Shown: positions 56,188-64,000 of the stretch, one piece after another
Numbering within the stretch: position 1 is the first letter of the stretch
Layout: each line of letters opens with the position of its first letter
Origin: Pseudomonas sp. CC120222-01a
GTDB lineage: Bacteria > Pseudomonadota > Gammaproteobacteria > Pseudomonadales > Pseudomonadaceae
NCBI RefSeq assembly: GCF_003097235.1
Contig: NZ_QEQQ01000002.1
Location: 496,001-560,000, forward strand
Direction: 5' to 3'
Length of the DNA: 64,000 nt
Notes under the pieces: model-generated
What the model was told of the DNA's origin: nothing
Seen by the model: only the letters and a program-made list of their open reading frames with translations
Database searches by the model: none
Made by a program: the position numbers and the translations under genes

Positions 56188-56218
56188 TTGACCTTGCCCC
56201 GATGGCAAGCTTGAAACT
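56188..56218 (+). promoter_or_regulatory. CueR-type promoter/operator of copZ
   Basis: TTGACC (56188-56193), 19 bp spacer, GAAACT (56213-56218), with the dyad ACCTTGCC-CCGAT-GGCAAGCT at 56191-56211. It precedes copZ by about 30 bp and closely resembles the copA operator. Confidence 0.8.
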
Positions 56219-56246
56219 GCGCAAAACCCTGAAGGAGGCAGTACCC

Positions 56247-56444
56247 ATGCAAGTGTTCAATGTTCAAGGCATGACCTGTGGCCATTGTGTGAAAGCAGTG
56301 ACTCGCGCGGTACAGGAGCAGGATGCGCAGGCCACGGTGGAAGTCGATCTCCCTGGCCAGAAAGTGCGTGTGCAAAGCTCGCTGGCTGCTGAGCAGGTGT
56401 TGGCGGCGATTCGTGAGGAAGGCTATCAGGCTGAAGTGGCCTGA
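56247..56444 (+). CDS. copZ: Copper chaperone CopZ
   Basis: 65 residues from 56247 (MQVFNVQGMTCGHCVKAVTRAVQ), behind GAAGGAGG. One heavy-metal-associated domain with the GMTCGHC site. It binds Cu+ in the cytoplasm and hands it to CopA. The frame extension to 56115 is not used because the domain and ribosome site fix the start. Confidence 0.94.
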   Translation: MQVFNVQGMTCGHCVKAVTRAVQEQDAQATVEVDLPGQKVRVQSSLAAEQVLAAIREEGYQAEVA

Positions 56445-56451
56445 GCCGAAG

Positions 56452-56475
56452 GGGCCGCAATGCGGCCCTGTTTTG
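56452..56475 (+). terminator. Terminator after copZ
   Basis: GGGCCGC (56452-56458) pairs with GCGGCCC (56462-56468), followed by TGTTTTGTT. It lies just past the copZ stop. Confidence 0.7.
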
Positions 56476-56550
56476 TTGCAAATGTTTTCATGCTGAGGGT
56501 GGCCACTGCAGGTAGACTTAGCGGCTTGCTTAGCCTGCTATGGATTCCTG

Positions 56551-57732
56551 ATGAACCTGCGAATGGTGCTGATTCTGGGCGCACTGAGTGCGTTCGGGCC
56601 CTTGGCGATCGATTTCTACCTGCCCGCCTTCCCGGCGATGGCGCAGGCGTTCGCCACCGATGAAAAACATGTACAGGCCACCCTGGCGGCCTATTTCCTC
56701 GGCCTGTCGATCGGCCAGCTGGCCTACGGGCCGGTGGCTGACCGATTCGGCCGACGCAAGCCGCTGCTGTTCGGTGTGGCGCTATTCACCCTGGCCTCGC
56801 TGGCCTGTGCCTATGCACCCAACCTCGACACCTTGATCGTGGCGCGCTTTGTCCAGGCGCTGGGTGGTTGCGCTGGCATGGTGCTGTCGCGGGCCATTGT
56901 CAGTGACAAATGCGACCCGGTGGCATCGGCCAAGGTGTTTTCGCAGTTGATGCTGGTGATGGGCCTGGCACCGATCCTGGCGCCGATGCTGGGCGGGGTG
57001 CTGGTGAACGTGGCGGGTTGGCAGTCGATTTTCCTGGCGCTGAGCCTGTTCAGTGCTGCCAGCCTGCTGGCGGTGAGCCTGGGCCTGCCGGAAAGCCTGC
57101 CGGCCAACATGCCGCGCCAGCCGCTGTCTGGTGCATTGCGCCAGTACCTGCGGTTGTTGGCTGATCGGGTGTTCATTGGCCACGCCTTGACCGGTGGCAT
57201 CGCCATTGCCGGGATGTTTGCCTACATCGCCGGTTCGCCTTTCGTATTCATCAAGCTCTATGGCGTCCCTGCCGAACACTATGGCTGGCTGTTTGGTACC
57301 AACGCGGCCGGTTTCATTCTGGTGGCCCAGGTCAACGCGCGCCTGCTGTCCAAGCGGGGCCCGGCATTCCTGTTGGTTCGGGCAGTGTGGCTCTACCTGG
57401 CCGCCGGCCTGGTACTGCTGGGCGTGGCTGCCCTGCGTCCCACGCAGTTATGGCCATTGCTGGTGCCGCTATTCGTCTGTATTGCCAGTTTGGGTTGCAT
57501 CATCCCCAACGCGTCGGCCTGCGCCATGAGTGGCCAGGGCGCGCGTGCAGGCAGCGCGTCGGCACTGATGGGCTGCATACAGTTCAGCGTCGCGGCCGGT
57601 GCGGCGTCGCTGGTCGGCGTGCTGCATGACGGCAGTGCAGTGCCCATGGCCTTGGTGATCAGCCTGTGCGGGGTGCTGGTGGTCAGTGTCGCGCTGTTGA
57701 CCCGGCGTTTGCAGGCCACGCGTCCAGCATGA
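56551..57732 (+). CDS. Bcr/CflA family multidrug efflux MFS transporter
   Basis: 393 residues, twelve membrane segments. The start MNLRMVLILGALSAFGPLAIDFYLPAFPAMA is typical of Bcr/CflA. The MFS loop GPVADRFGRRKPL is between segments 2 and 3, and RAIVSDKCDP and the antiporter-type MGLAPILAPMLGG motif C follow. It probably exports drugs such as bicyclomycin or chloramphenicol-like compounds. Its 3' end overlaps the opposite-strand 65-residue gene by 50 bp. Confidence 0.93.
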   Translation: MNLRMVLILGALSAFGPLAIDFYLPAFPAMAQAFATDEKHVQATLAAYFLGLSIGQLAYGPVADRFGRRKPLLFGVALFTLASLACAYAPNLDTLIVARFVQALGGCAGMVLSRAIVSDKCDPVASAKVFSQLMLVMGLAPILAPMLGGVLVNVAGWQSIFLALSLFSAASLLAVSLGLPESLPANMPRQPLSGALRQYLRLLADRVFIGHALTGGIAIAGMFAYIAGSPFVFIKLYGVPAEHYGWLFGTNAAGFILVAQVNARLLSKRGPAFLLVRAVWLYLAAGLVLLGVAALRPTQLWPLLVPLFVCIASLGCIIPNASACAMSGQGARAGSASALMGCIQFSVAAGAASLVGVLHDGSAVPMALVISLCGVLVVSVALLTRRLQATRPA

Positions 57733-57880
57733 GTGGGTGAGGTGCCTGCAGACGGGTTTCCAGGGTGGCGACGAAGGCACGTGCCTCTGCCTCGCTGCGG
57801 AAACTCACCACATGCTGGTCGAGCCTCACCTGCCACGGGCAGTTGGGGTTGCGGTTCGACGCACTGACGACAATCTTCAT
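57683..57880 (-). CDS. 65-residue protein of unknown function
   Basis: MKIVVSASNRNPNCPWQVRLDQHVVSFRSEAEARAFVATLETRLQ..., a short alpha/beta protein in which a beta-hairpin is followed by a helix (SEAEARAFVATLETRL). No family recognised. GGAGG lies 9 nt upstream. It is convergent with the Bcr/CflA gene and overlaps its end. Codon usage looks normal and the AFVATLE helix is plausible, so I treat it as real. Confidence 0.6.
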   Translation of the reverse strand: MKIVVSASNRNPNCPWQVRLDQHVVSFRSEAEARAFVATLETRLQAPHPLMLDAWPANAGSTARH

Positions 57881-58335
57881 CGCGGCATACCTCCGATTCA
57901 GGGGGAGAGCGGATCAAGTGTAGCGCTGCAGGCACCTGACGCCATGACCTGAGTCGGTGTCCTGACTGGCGGTCTGGGCACTTTTCCCAATGGCCTGTCC
58001 GACGATTCCAAGGCACATGCCTGAATTGATGTGGAAGCTTCGCTTTGAGTTGCGCTATTTGAGGAAGCGCGCTGTCAGCAGAGTCGCTGCCCACGCTGGG
58101 CCATCCTTCCTCATGCCCTTTATTTTCCTTTCTGCGCCACCTTGTGGCGACTTTGACTACGCGTGAGGGTTGCCCCACCCAGCGTCGAATGAGCCTTGCT
58201 GAGCAGGTGCAGGGCTACCGGGAGCCGCGCAAGTGCGGCTTATACTGGCCCTCGGCAGTTTGCTTGAGAGGCGCCCAGCGCAGCCAAGGCTGGCCTCTGG
58301 AAACCAGACGTGATCATGCGGGGAGATACAGGGAC
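57881..58335. other. 455 bp intergenic region
   Basis: No convincing gene. A GCCGCGCAAGTGCGGC hairpin followed by TATACT (58241-58246) near 58.22-58.25 kb may be the promoter of the ArsR-like gene; its -35 is poor. Nothing else stands out; no REP is present. Confidence 0.5.
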
Positions 58336-59037
58336 ATGAATGCAGTCAGCAGTATCAGTCAGATTGCCGGCCTGATGGCCGACCCCAAGCGTAGCGCGAT
58401 GTTGTGGGCGCTAATCGACGGCACTCCGCGGCCGACCGATGAACTGGCGATGATGACCGGACTGACCTCGTCATCGGCTTGTGCCCACCTGTCGTTGCTG
58501 TCTTCGGCGGGCCTGCTCAGGCTTGAGTCGCGTGGCCGAAAGCGCTATTTCAGGCTTGCTACACCGCAGGTCGGAGTAGCCGTCGAAGCGCTGGCCAGCG
58601 TCCAGTTGGTGTCGGAAAGAGGGTTGCGTACAGAAGTGCTGCAATTGCCGATGTCGATGCGCAGGGCGCGCCGTTGTGGCGAACACCTGGGCGGCGAGCT
58701 GGCGGGTGAGTTGTATCACCGACTGGTGGTGGCTGGGTGGCTGGAGGGCAGCGGGCGGGAGCTGATGGTCAGCGAAAAGGGGCGAACGCAGCTGGCGGCC
58801 ATCGGCGTGTACATCGACGCGCTGGCATCGCGACGGCACTGTGTGATCTGCCATTGCGATGAGTCGAGCGACCAAGGGCCACATCTGGGTGGCAGCCTTG
58901 GTCAGGCATTGCTCAAACTGTTTTTGCAGTCTGGCTGGATACGCGAGCCTGAAGGCACGCGGGTACTGCAGGTTTCTGCCGAGGGCATGCAGCAGATCAA
59001 CCGTATAGCCCGCGTGACGACCTTGCAGGTCGGTTGA
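58336..59037 (+). CDS. ArsR-like winged-helix regulator with internal repeat
   Basis: 233 residues from 58336 (MNAVSSISQIAGLMADPKRSAMLWALIDGTPRPTDELAMMTGLT), an ArsR-type helix-turn-helix (about 10-80). The second half has two related segments (about 117-152 and 183-219) sharing HLGG-x-L, GW, and a LxVSxxGxxQ strand. A cysteine cluster CVICHC (169-174) plus C114 could bind metal or sense redox. The frame is open upstream to 58144, but the start with MNAVSSIS fits the family. Target unknown; it is 5 bp from the convergent add gene. Confidence 0.78.
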   Translation: MNAVSSISQIAGLMADPKRSAMLWALIDGTPRPTDELAMMTGLTSSSACAHLSLLSSAGLLRLESRGRKRYFRLATPQVGVAVEALASVQLVSERGLRTEVLQLPMSMRRARRCGEHLGGELAGELYHRLVVAGWLEGSGRELMVSEKGRTQLAAIGVYIDALASRRHCVICHCDESSDQGPHLGGSLGQALLKLFLQSGWIREPEGTRVLQVSAEGMQQINRIARVTTLQVG

Positions 59038-59042
59038 CGGTT

Positions 59043-60074
<1,032 letters not shown>

Positions 60075-60761
60075 TCACCAAGTGAGTGATTCGCCTTTGT
60101 AGTTGATGAAGCGCAGGCCACCGTGGCCGCTTTGTGCCTTGATCTGGTCGAGCATGCCACGGGTGCTGGTGAGCACGTCGATTTCAGCATTTTCGCCGCC
60201 CATGTCGGTCTTCACCCAGCCCGGGTGCATGGCCAGTACGCACAGGTCGGGGCGCTGCAATTCGACCACGAAACTGTTGATCATCGAATTGAGCGCGGCC
60301 TTGCTGGCCTTGTACAGGCAGATCTCGCCACCGTCGGGGATGGTCACGCTGCCGAGGATCGAACTCATGAATGCCAGTACGCCGCTGCCTTCCCGCACTT
60401 GGCCGGCCAGGCGGCGGGCGACGCGGATCGGGGCCACGGCATTGGTCATGAACAGGTCGCCGATGGCCTGGGGCTGTACGGTTTCCAGGTCTTGCGGCAG
60501 GGGCCCCATGACCCCGGCGTTGACGAACACAAGGTCGAACACCTGGCCTTGCAGGCGTTGCTTGAGGCCGTCGAGCTGGGCGGTGTCGTTCATTTCCAGT
60601 TGCTCGATGCGCACGTCGGGTACATCAGCAAGGGCGCCTGGCTGTTGTGGGTTGCGCACGGTTGCAGTGATGTTCCAGCCGTCTTCGTGCAGGCGTTGTA
60701 CCAGGCCCAGGCCAAGGCCGCGGGAGGCACCAATGATAAGGGCAGTTCTTGAGCTAGCCAT
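60075..60761 (-). CDS. Short-chain dehydrogenase/reductase
   Basis: 228 residues from 60761 (MASSRTALIIGASRGLGLGLVQRL). Glycine motif GASRGLGLG, FVNAGVMGP, active-site Ser region MSSILGSV and YKASKAAL, with a PGWVKTDMGG segment after it. The C-factor/CsgA-like subfamily is likely. Substrate unknown. The frame extension to 60803 is not used because GASRGLG is at the usual position from 60761. Confidence 0.88.
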   Translation of the reverse strand: MASSRTALIIGASRGLGLGLVQRLHEDGWNITATVRNPQQPGALADVPDVRIEQLEMNDTAQLDGLKQRLQGQVFDLVFVNAGVMGPLPQDLETVQPQAIGDLFMTNAVAPIRVARRLAGQVREGSGVLAFMSSILGSVTIPDGGEICLYKASKAALNSMINSFVVELQRPDLCVLAMHPGWVKTDMGGENAEIDVLTSTRGMLDQIKAQSGHGGLRFINYKGESLTW

Positions 60762-61127
60762 GTGAGCGCTCCTTGTTCTGTTGAAGTGAAGGGCTTTGAG
60801 CATAATGCAGACGGCTCGCGTCTGCCGTTGCTGAATTTGAACAAAAAATGATCAGTGGCTTGGGGGCGTGACCGAGCAGGGGATTGGCCCGTTGGCTAAC
60901 GGGTTATCCACAGGATGGTCCACAGTAAATGTGAGCAAGCGCAACGGCAGGGGATGTGTAATACGCCTGACACACTGGGGATAAGTTTCGAAGGTTCAGT
61001 TGCTTGCGGCTGTCATCAAACAGTGATCAAAATATGCTCAATGCTCTGCAGGCCTTGCTGGGCATGGGGTCTAGCGGAGTGCCCCAAGCTTATCCACAGG
61101 CCGGCCCACAGTTGTTGTGGGCAAACT
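60762..61127. other. 366 bp intergenic region with DnaA-box-like repeats
   Basis: Perfect TTATCCACA boxes at 60904-60912 and 61090-61098 on the plus strand lie within 23 bp direct repeats (20 of 23 identical, beginning TTATCCACAGG and ending CCACAGT). A one-mismatch box on the minus strand, TGGGGATAA, is at 60976-60984. No gene is seen here. Promoters for the SDR gene are expected in it. Confidence 0.6.
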
Positions 61128-61712
61128 TCAGTGGGCTTCGAGGATGATCCGGCCACGGCTCAGGTCCGCCAGTTGCTGTTGCAATGCGGGAAGGTGAGCT
61201 TCGCCCACGGCAATCTGCAGGTCGACGCCATTGGCGGTGAATTGTTCGTCCAGCACCAGGCCATCCACGTCGGCCAGGCGCAGCTTTACCAGGGCCAATT
61301 CGCTGAAGGTGCAACTGCAGGTGAACTCGCTGCGCTGGATCAGCAGGCGCTTGGGGGCTTGCTGCAGGCACTTGTTGGCGCCACCGCCGTAGGCCCGGGC
61401 CAGCCCGCCGGTGCCAAGCTGGATGCCGCCGTACCAACGAATCACCAGCACCACCACCTGGTCGCAGTCCTGTGCCTCGATGGCCGCCAGGATCGGCCGC
61501 CCGGCGGTACCGCCCGGTTCGCCATCGTCATTGCTGCGGTATTGCCCGCCAATCTTCCACGCCCAGCAATTGTGCGTGGCGGCCAGGTCGCTGTGGCGTT
61601 CGATGAAACTCATCGCCTCGGCGGCACTGTTGATCGGGCCGGCGAGGGTGATAAAGCGACTCTTGCGGATTTCCTCGCGAAATTCGCAGAGGTCGAGCAG
61701 GGTAGAAGGCAT
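61128..61712 (-). CDS. yigZ: YigZ/IMPACT family protein
   Basis: 194 residues. The N-terminal IMPACT fold has KSRFITLAGPINSAAEAMSF and the signature GGTAGRPILAAIEAQDCDQVVVLVIRWYGGIQLGTGGLARAYGG. The C-terminal DUF1949 part follows. Function is not settled; relatives bind nucleic acids or ribosomes, and E. coli YigZ is linked to proline metabolism and translation. It is 9 bp from the TetR gene on the same strand. Confidence 0.92.
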   Translation of the reverse strand: MPSTLLDLCEFREEIRKSRFITLAGPINSAAEAMSFIERHSDLAATHNCWAWKIGGQYRSNDDGEPGGTAGRPILAAIEAQDCDQVVVLVIRWYGGIQLGTGGLARAYGGGANKCLQQAPKRLLIQRSEFTCSCTFSELALVKLRLADVDGLVLDEQFTANGVDLQIAVGEAHLPALQQQLADLSRGRIILEAH

Positions 61713-61721
61713 AGATGAACG

Positions 61722-62384
61722 TCAGGCAACCGGCTTGATGCCGCACCCCTTGAGAATGATGTGGATAAGGTTGTTGCTGGCATCTTCCATGTCTTGCTTG
61801 GTCAGGCGGCTGCGGCCGGTGACCTGGCAGATCTGGGTGGCAAAGTCGGCATAGTGCTGGGTGCTGCCCCAGAGCAGGAAAATCAGGTGCACCGGGTCGA
61901 CCTTGTCCATCTTGCCGGCTTCCATCCAGGCCTGGAACACGGCGGCCCGGCCGCGGAACCACTCGCGGTAGTCGGCGCTGAAGTACTCGGTCAGGCAGGT
62001 GCCACCGCTGATCACTTCCATTGCGAAGATGCGTGAAGCCTGCGGGTTGCGCCGGGAGAACTCCATCTTGGTGCGGATGTAGTGGCTCAGCGCTTCGCCC
62101 GGGTCGTCCTCGACGCTCAGGGCGTTGAAGGTACTGTCCCACAGCTCGATGATGTTGCTCAGCACGGCGATATACAGGCCGAGCTTGTTGGTGAAGTAAT
62201 AATGCAGGTTGGCCTTGGGCAAGCCGGCCTTCAGCGCGATGGTGTTCATGCTGGTGCCTTTGAACCCATGGCGGGCGAATTCGTCTTCGGCGGCCTGGAT
62301 GATGGCCTGTTCGTTCTTCTGGCGGATGCGGCCGGCGGGCTTGCCCGAGGCGGCGAGGCGATGCGCAGGGACTTCTAGGGTCAT
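61722..62384 (-). CDS. TetR family regulator (RutR/PydR-like)
   Basis: 220 residues from 62384 (MTLEVPAHRLAASGKPAGRIRQKNEQAIIQAAEDEFARHGFKGTSMNTIALKAGLPKANLHYYFTNKLGLY), helix-turn-helix in the first 75. The C-terminal domain is of the YcdC/RutR kind (PVHLIFLLWGSTQHYADFATQI). Position next to a beta-alanine aminotransferase suggests control of pyrimidine/beta-alanine breakdown, but this is inference. A perfect DnaA box (61760-61768) lies in its coding sequence. Start at 62411 is possible. Confidence 0.85.
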   Translation of the reverse strand: MTLEVPAHRLAASGKPAGRIRQKNEQAIIQAAEDEFARHGFKGTSMNTIALKAGLPKANLHYYFTNKLGLYIAVLSNIIELWDSTFNALSVEDDPGEALSHYIRTKMEFSRRNPQASRIFAMEVISGGTCLTEYFSADYREWFRGRAAVFQAWMEAGKMDKVDPVHLIFLLWGSTQHYADFATQICQVTGRSRLTKQDMEDASNNLIHIILKGCGIKPVA

Positions 62385-62474
62385 GGACGATTCCGGACAG
62401 GTCTGTGGCAACGAATGTCGGACAAGATTACCTGCCTGCGCTGGCGTGACAAGCCTTAGCGTCAGAAGCGGGCA

Positions 62475-63392
62475 TCAACGTGTCGCAGCCAGGCTTTCCA
62501 GGAAGCTTTCCAGCACCAGGTTCGGTCGCCGCCCTTTGCGCGTGACCCAGCTGAGGCTCAGGTCATAGAAACGCTGAGCAGGCTTGAGTGCACGCAGGCG
62601 GCCTTGCTGGACCCAGAAGGTGGCGTAGTGGTCGGGCAGGTAGCCGATGTAGCGGCCGGTGAGGATCAGGAACGCCATGCCTTCGCGGTCCGAGGCGCTG
62701 GCGGTGCAGTTGAGCGCCTGGTAATGCGCCTGGATTTCCGCAGGCAGGCGGAAGGTTGGCGCGATTGCTTCCTGGCTGTTGAGGCGTTCATCGTCGATCT
62801 GCTGGTTGTCGGCGTAGAACAAGGGGTGGCCAACCGCGCAGTAGAGCTGTGACCGTTCGCTGTAAAGGGGTTGGTATTCCAGGCCGGACAGCGGGCTGGT
62901 CTGCGGGACCACGCCGACGTGCAGGCTGCCGTCCAGTACCCCTTGCTCGACCTGGCTGGGGGCGATCATGCGGATCTGGATGCGTACATCCGGGCCGCGG
63001 TCCTTGAGTTCGGCCAGGGCGTGGGTGATGCGCATGTGCGGCAGGGTGACCAGGTTGTCGGTCAGGCCAATGTTGAGTTCGCCGCGCAAGTGCTGGTGCA
63101 GGCCGTTGACCTCGGTACGGAAGGTTTCCAGTGCACTGAGCAACTGCAGCGCCGAGTGATAGACCTCGCGGCCTTCCTCGGTCAGCGAGAAACCGGCACG
63201 GCCGCGCTGGCACAGGCGCAAGCCCAGGCGTTGTTCGAGGTCGTTCATCTGCTGGCTGATGGCCGAGCGGCCGATGCCCAGCACGTTCTCCGCAGCCGAG
63301 AAGCCGCCGCATTCAACCACGCTTCGGTAGATTTTCAGCAGGCGAATGTCGAAATCGCTGACTTGCGCGAGAGGGTCGGGGCGTCGGCTCAT
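62475..63392 (-). CDS. LysR family transcriptional regulator
   Basis: 305 residues. N-terminal helix-turn-helix (FDIRLLKIYRSVVECGGFSAAENVLGIGRSAISQQMNDLEQRLGLRL) and a LysR substrate-binding domain (GELNIGLTDNLVTLPHMRI, LHVGVVPQTSPLSGLEY). Divergent from the aminotransferase with 118 bp between starts, so it most likely regulates it. CTGAA and TTCAG arms in the shared gap could be part of its operator. Confidence 0.93.
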   Translation of the reverse strand: MSRRPDPLAQVSDFDIRLLKIYRSVVECGGFSAAENVLGIGRSAISQQMNDLEQRLGLRLCQRGRAGFSLTEEGREVYHSALQLLSALETFRTEVNGLHQHLRGELNIGLTDNLVTLPHMRITHALAELKDRGPDVRIQIRMIAPSQVEQGVLDGSLHVGVVPQTSPLSGLEYQPLYSERSQLYCAVGHPLFYADNQQIDDERLNSQEAIAPTFRLPAEIQAHYQALNCTASASDREGMAFLILTGRYIGYLPDHYATFWVQQGRLRALKPAQRFYDLSLSWVTRKGRRPNLVLESFLESLAATR

Positions 63393-63510
63393 AAGTTTAG
63401 TCTTGCGCTACCTGAAGATTAGAAATGTAGGCTTTTTCAGACTTTATCCCCGTGCGAATTTAGCTGCAACAACATCCATCGTTGCCTAGTCGTCTTCCGA
63501 GGAACCGCCG

Positions 63511-64000
63511 ATGAACATGCCCGAAACCGCAACCGCCGGTATCGCCAGCCAGCTTAAGCTGGACGCCCACTGGATGCCCTACACCGCCAACCGTAACTTC
63601 CAGCGCGACCCACGCCTGATCGTGGCGGCCGAAGGCAACTACCTGGTCGATGACAAGGGGCGCAAGATCTTCGACGCCCTCTCTGGCCTGTGGACCTGTG
63701 GCGCCGGGCATACCCGCAAGGAAATCACCGAAGCGGTCGCGCGGCAGGTCGGCACCCTCGATTACTCCCCGGCGTTCCAGTTCGGCCACCCGCTGTCGTT
63801 CCAGCTGGCCGAGAAGATCGCCGATCTGACCCCGGGCGACCTGAATCACGTCTTCTATACCAACTCCGGCTCCGAGTGCTGCGACACCGCGCTGAAGATG
63901 GTGCGTGCCTACTGGCGCCTGAAAGGCCAGGCCACAAAGACCAAGATCATTGGCCGTGCCCGTGGTTACCACGGGGTGAACATTGCCGGGACCAGCCTGG
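63511..64000 (+). CDS. Beta-alanine:pyruvate aminotransferase (omega-amino acid), 5' part
   Basis: Starts MNMPETATAGIASQLKLDAHWMPY behind GAGGAA and stays open to the right edge, giving 163 codons of an expected 440-450. Class III aminotransferase features are MPYTANRNF, LSGLWTCGAGHTRKEI, FYTNSGSECCDTALKMVRAYW and the ARGYHG loop; the pyridoxal lysine lies beyond the window. It closely resembles the P. putida enzyme that transfers the amino group of beta-alanine to pyruvate. Partial by truncation only. Confidence 0.92.
   Translation, partial: MNMPETATAGIASQLKLDAHWMPYTANRNFQRDPRLIVAAEGNYLVDDKGRKIFDALSGLWTCGAGHTRKEITEAVARQVGTLDYSPAFQFGHPLSFQLAEKIADLTPGDLNHVFYTNSGSECCDTALKMVRAYWRLKGQATKTKIIGRARGYHGVNIAGTSL

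Noticed and set aside
60762..61127. DnaA-box gap as the chromosome origin
   Set aside because: No dnaA, dnaN, gidA or rnpA nearby and too few boxes; kept only as a finding of DnaA-box-like repeats.
62475..63510. Horizontal transfer of the LysR/aminotransferase end
   Set aside because: Codon use and gene order look like core P. putida; no mobile element or composition change seen.

Overview
The window is a GC-rich chromosomal segment of a Pseudomonas of the P. putida group. This rests on protein content and gene order: retS-purD-purH-fis-dusB, accC-accB-aroQ-dsbD, speA, copA-cueR and the beta-alanine aminotransferase follow orders I recall from P. aeruginosa and P. putida KT2440. It also rests on many roughly 35-45 bp REP elements of the P. 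putida type in the intergenic gaps. No rRNA, tRNA, prophage, CRISPR array or conventional insertion sequence was seen. The only transposase-related gene is a frameshifted RAYT.

Layout. 1-11.2 kb: end of cobJ, a MarC membrane protein, the hybrid kinase retS, purine genes purD and purH, the dusB-fis operon, a zinc-ribbon/DUF3426 protein and prmA. 11.3-17.7 kb: an acetoin-catabolism island, acoXABC plus its sigma54 activator acoR. It has a canonical -24/-12 promoter, two AcoR-like operators and Crc/Hfq-type CA motifs by four start sites. 17.7-30.3 kb: accC-accB, aroQ, dsbD, a ctpL-like chemoreceptor, a GcbA-like diguanylate cyclase, a DUF2333 protein, a NUDIX hydrolase, yciH and speA. 30.3-31.1 kb: the RAYT pseudogene between perfect inverted REPs. 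31-40.4 kb: a MATE exporter, a 1633-residue bacterial alpha-2-macroglobulin, a small membrane protein and pbpC. 40.4-46.1 kb: an orphan two-partner-secretion transporter, a PprB-like regulator, a Flp-type prepilin peptidase, two DUF4136 lipoproteins, cmoM and a MazG-like protein. 46.1-52.7 kb: a MaoC hydratase, a two-domain FabG and a divergent thiolase, then an AraC regulator and a dCache chemoreceptor. 52.8-56.5 kb: a copper module (cueR, copA, a small secreted protein, copZ) with two CueR-type promoters. 56.5-64 kb: a Bcr/CflA exporter, a 65-residue protein, an ArsR-like regulator, add, an SDR, yigZ, a TetR and a LysR regulator, and the start of a beta-alanine:pyruvate aminotransferase.

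The aco genes cleave acetoin to acetyl-CoA and acetaldehyde under AcoR/sigma54 control. accB-accC start fatty-acid synthesis. MaoC-FabG-thiolase form a fatty acyl-CoA chain-modifying set arranged like mycobacterial htdX-fabG4-fadA2. The macroglobulin and PbpC probably serve envelope defence and repair. RetS, the diguanylate cyclase, the PprB-like regulator and two chemoreceptors bear on lifestyle switching.

Most of the window is conserved core or common accessory genome, and I see no clearly new multi-gene system. The items most worth a second look are the RAYT with its own REP pair, the regulatory architecture of aco, the orphan TpsB with His in place of the usual loop-6 Arg, the fadA2/fabG4/htdX-like block, and DnaA-box-like repeats in the gap before yigZ. 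Homology calls and locus synteny come from reading and memory, not from searches.
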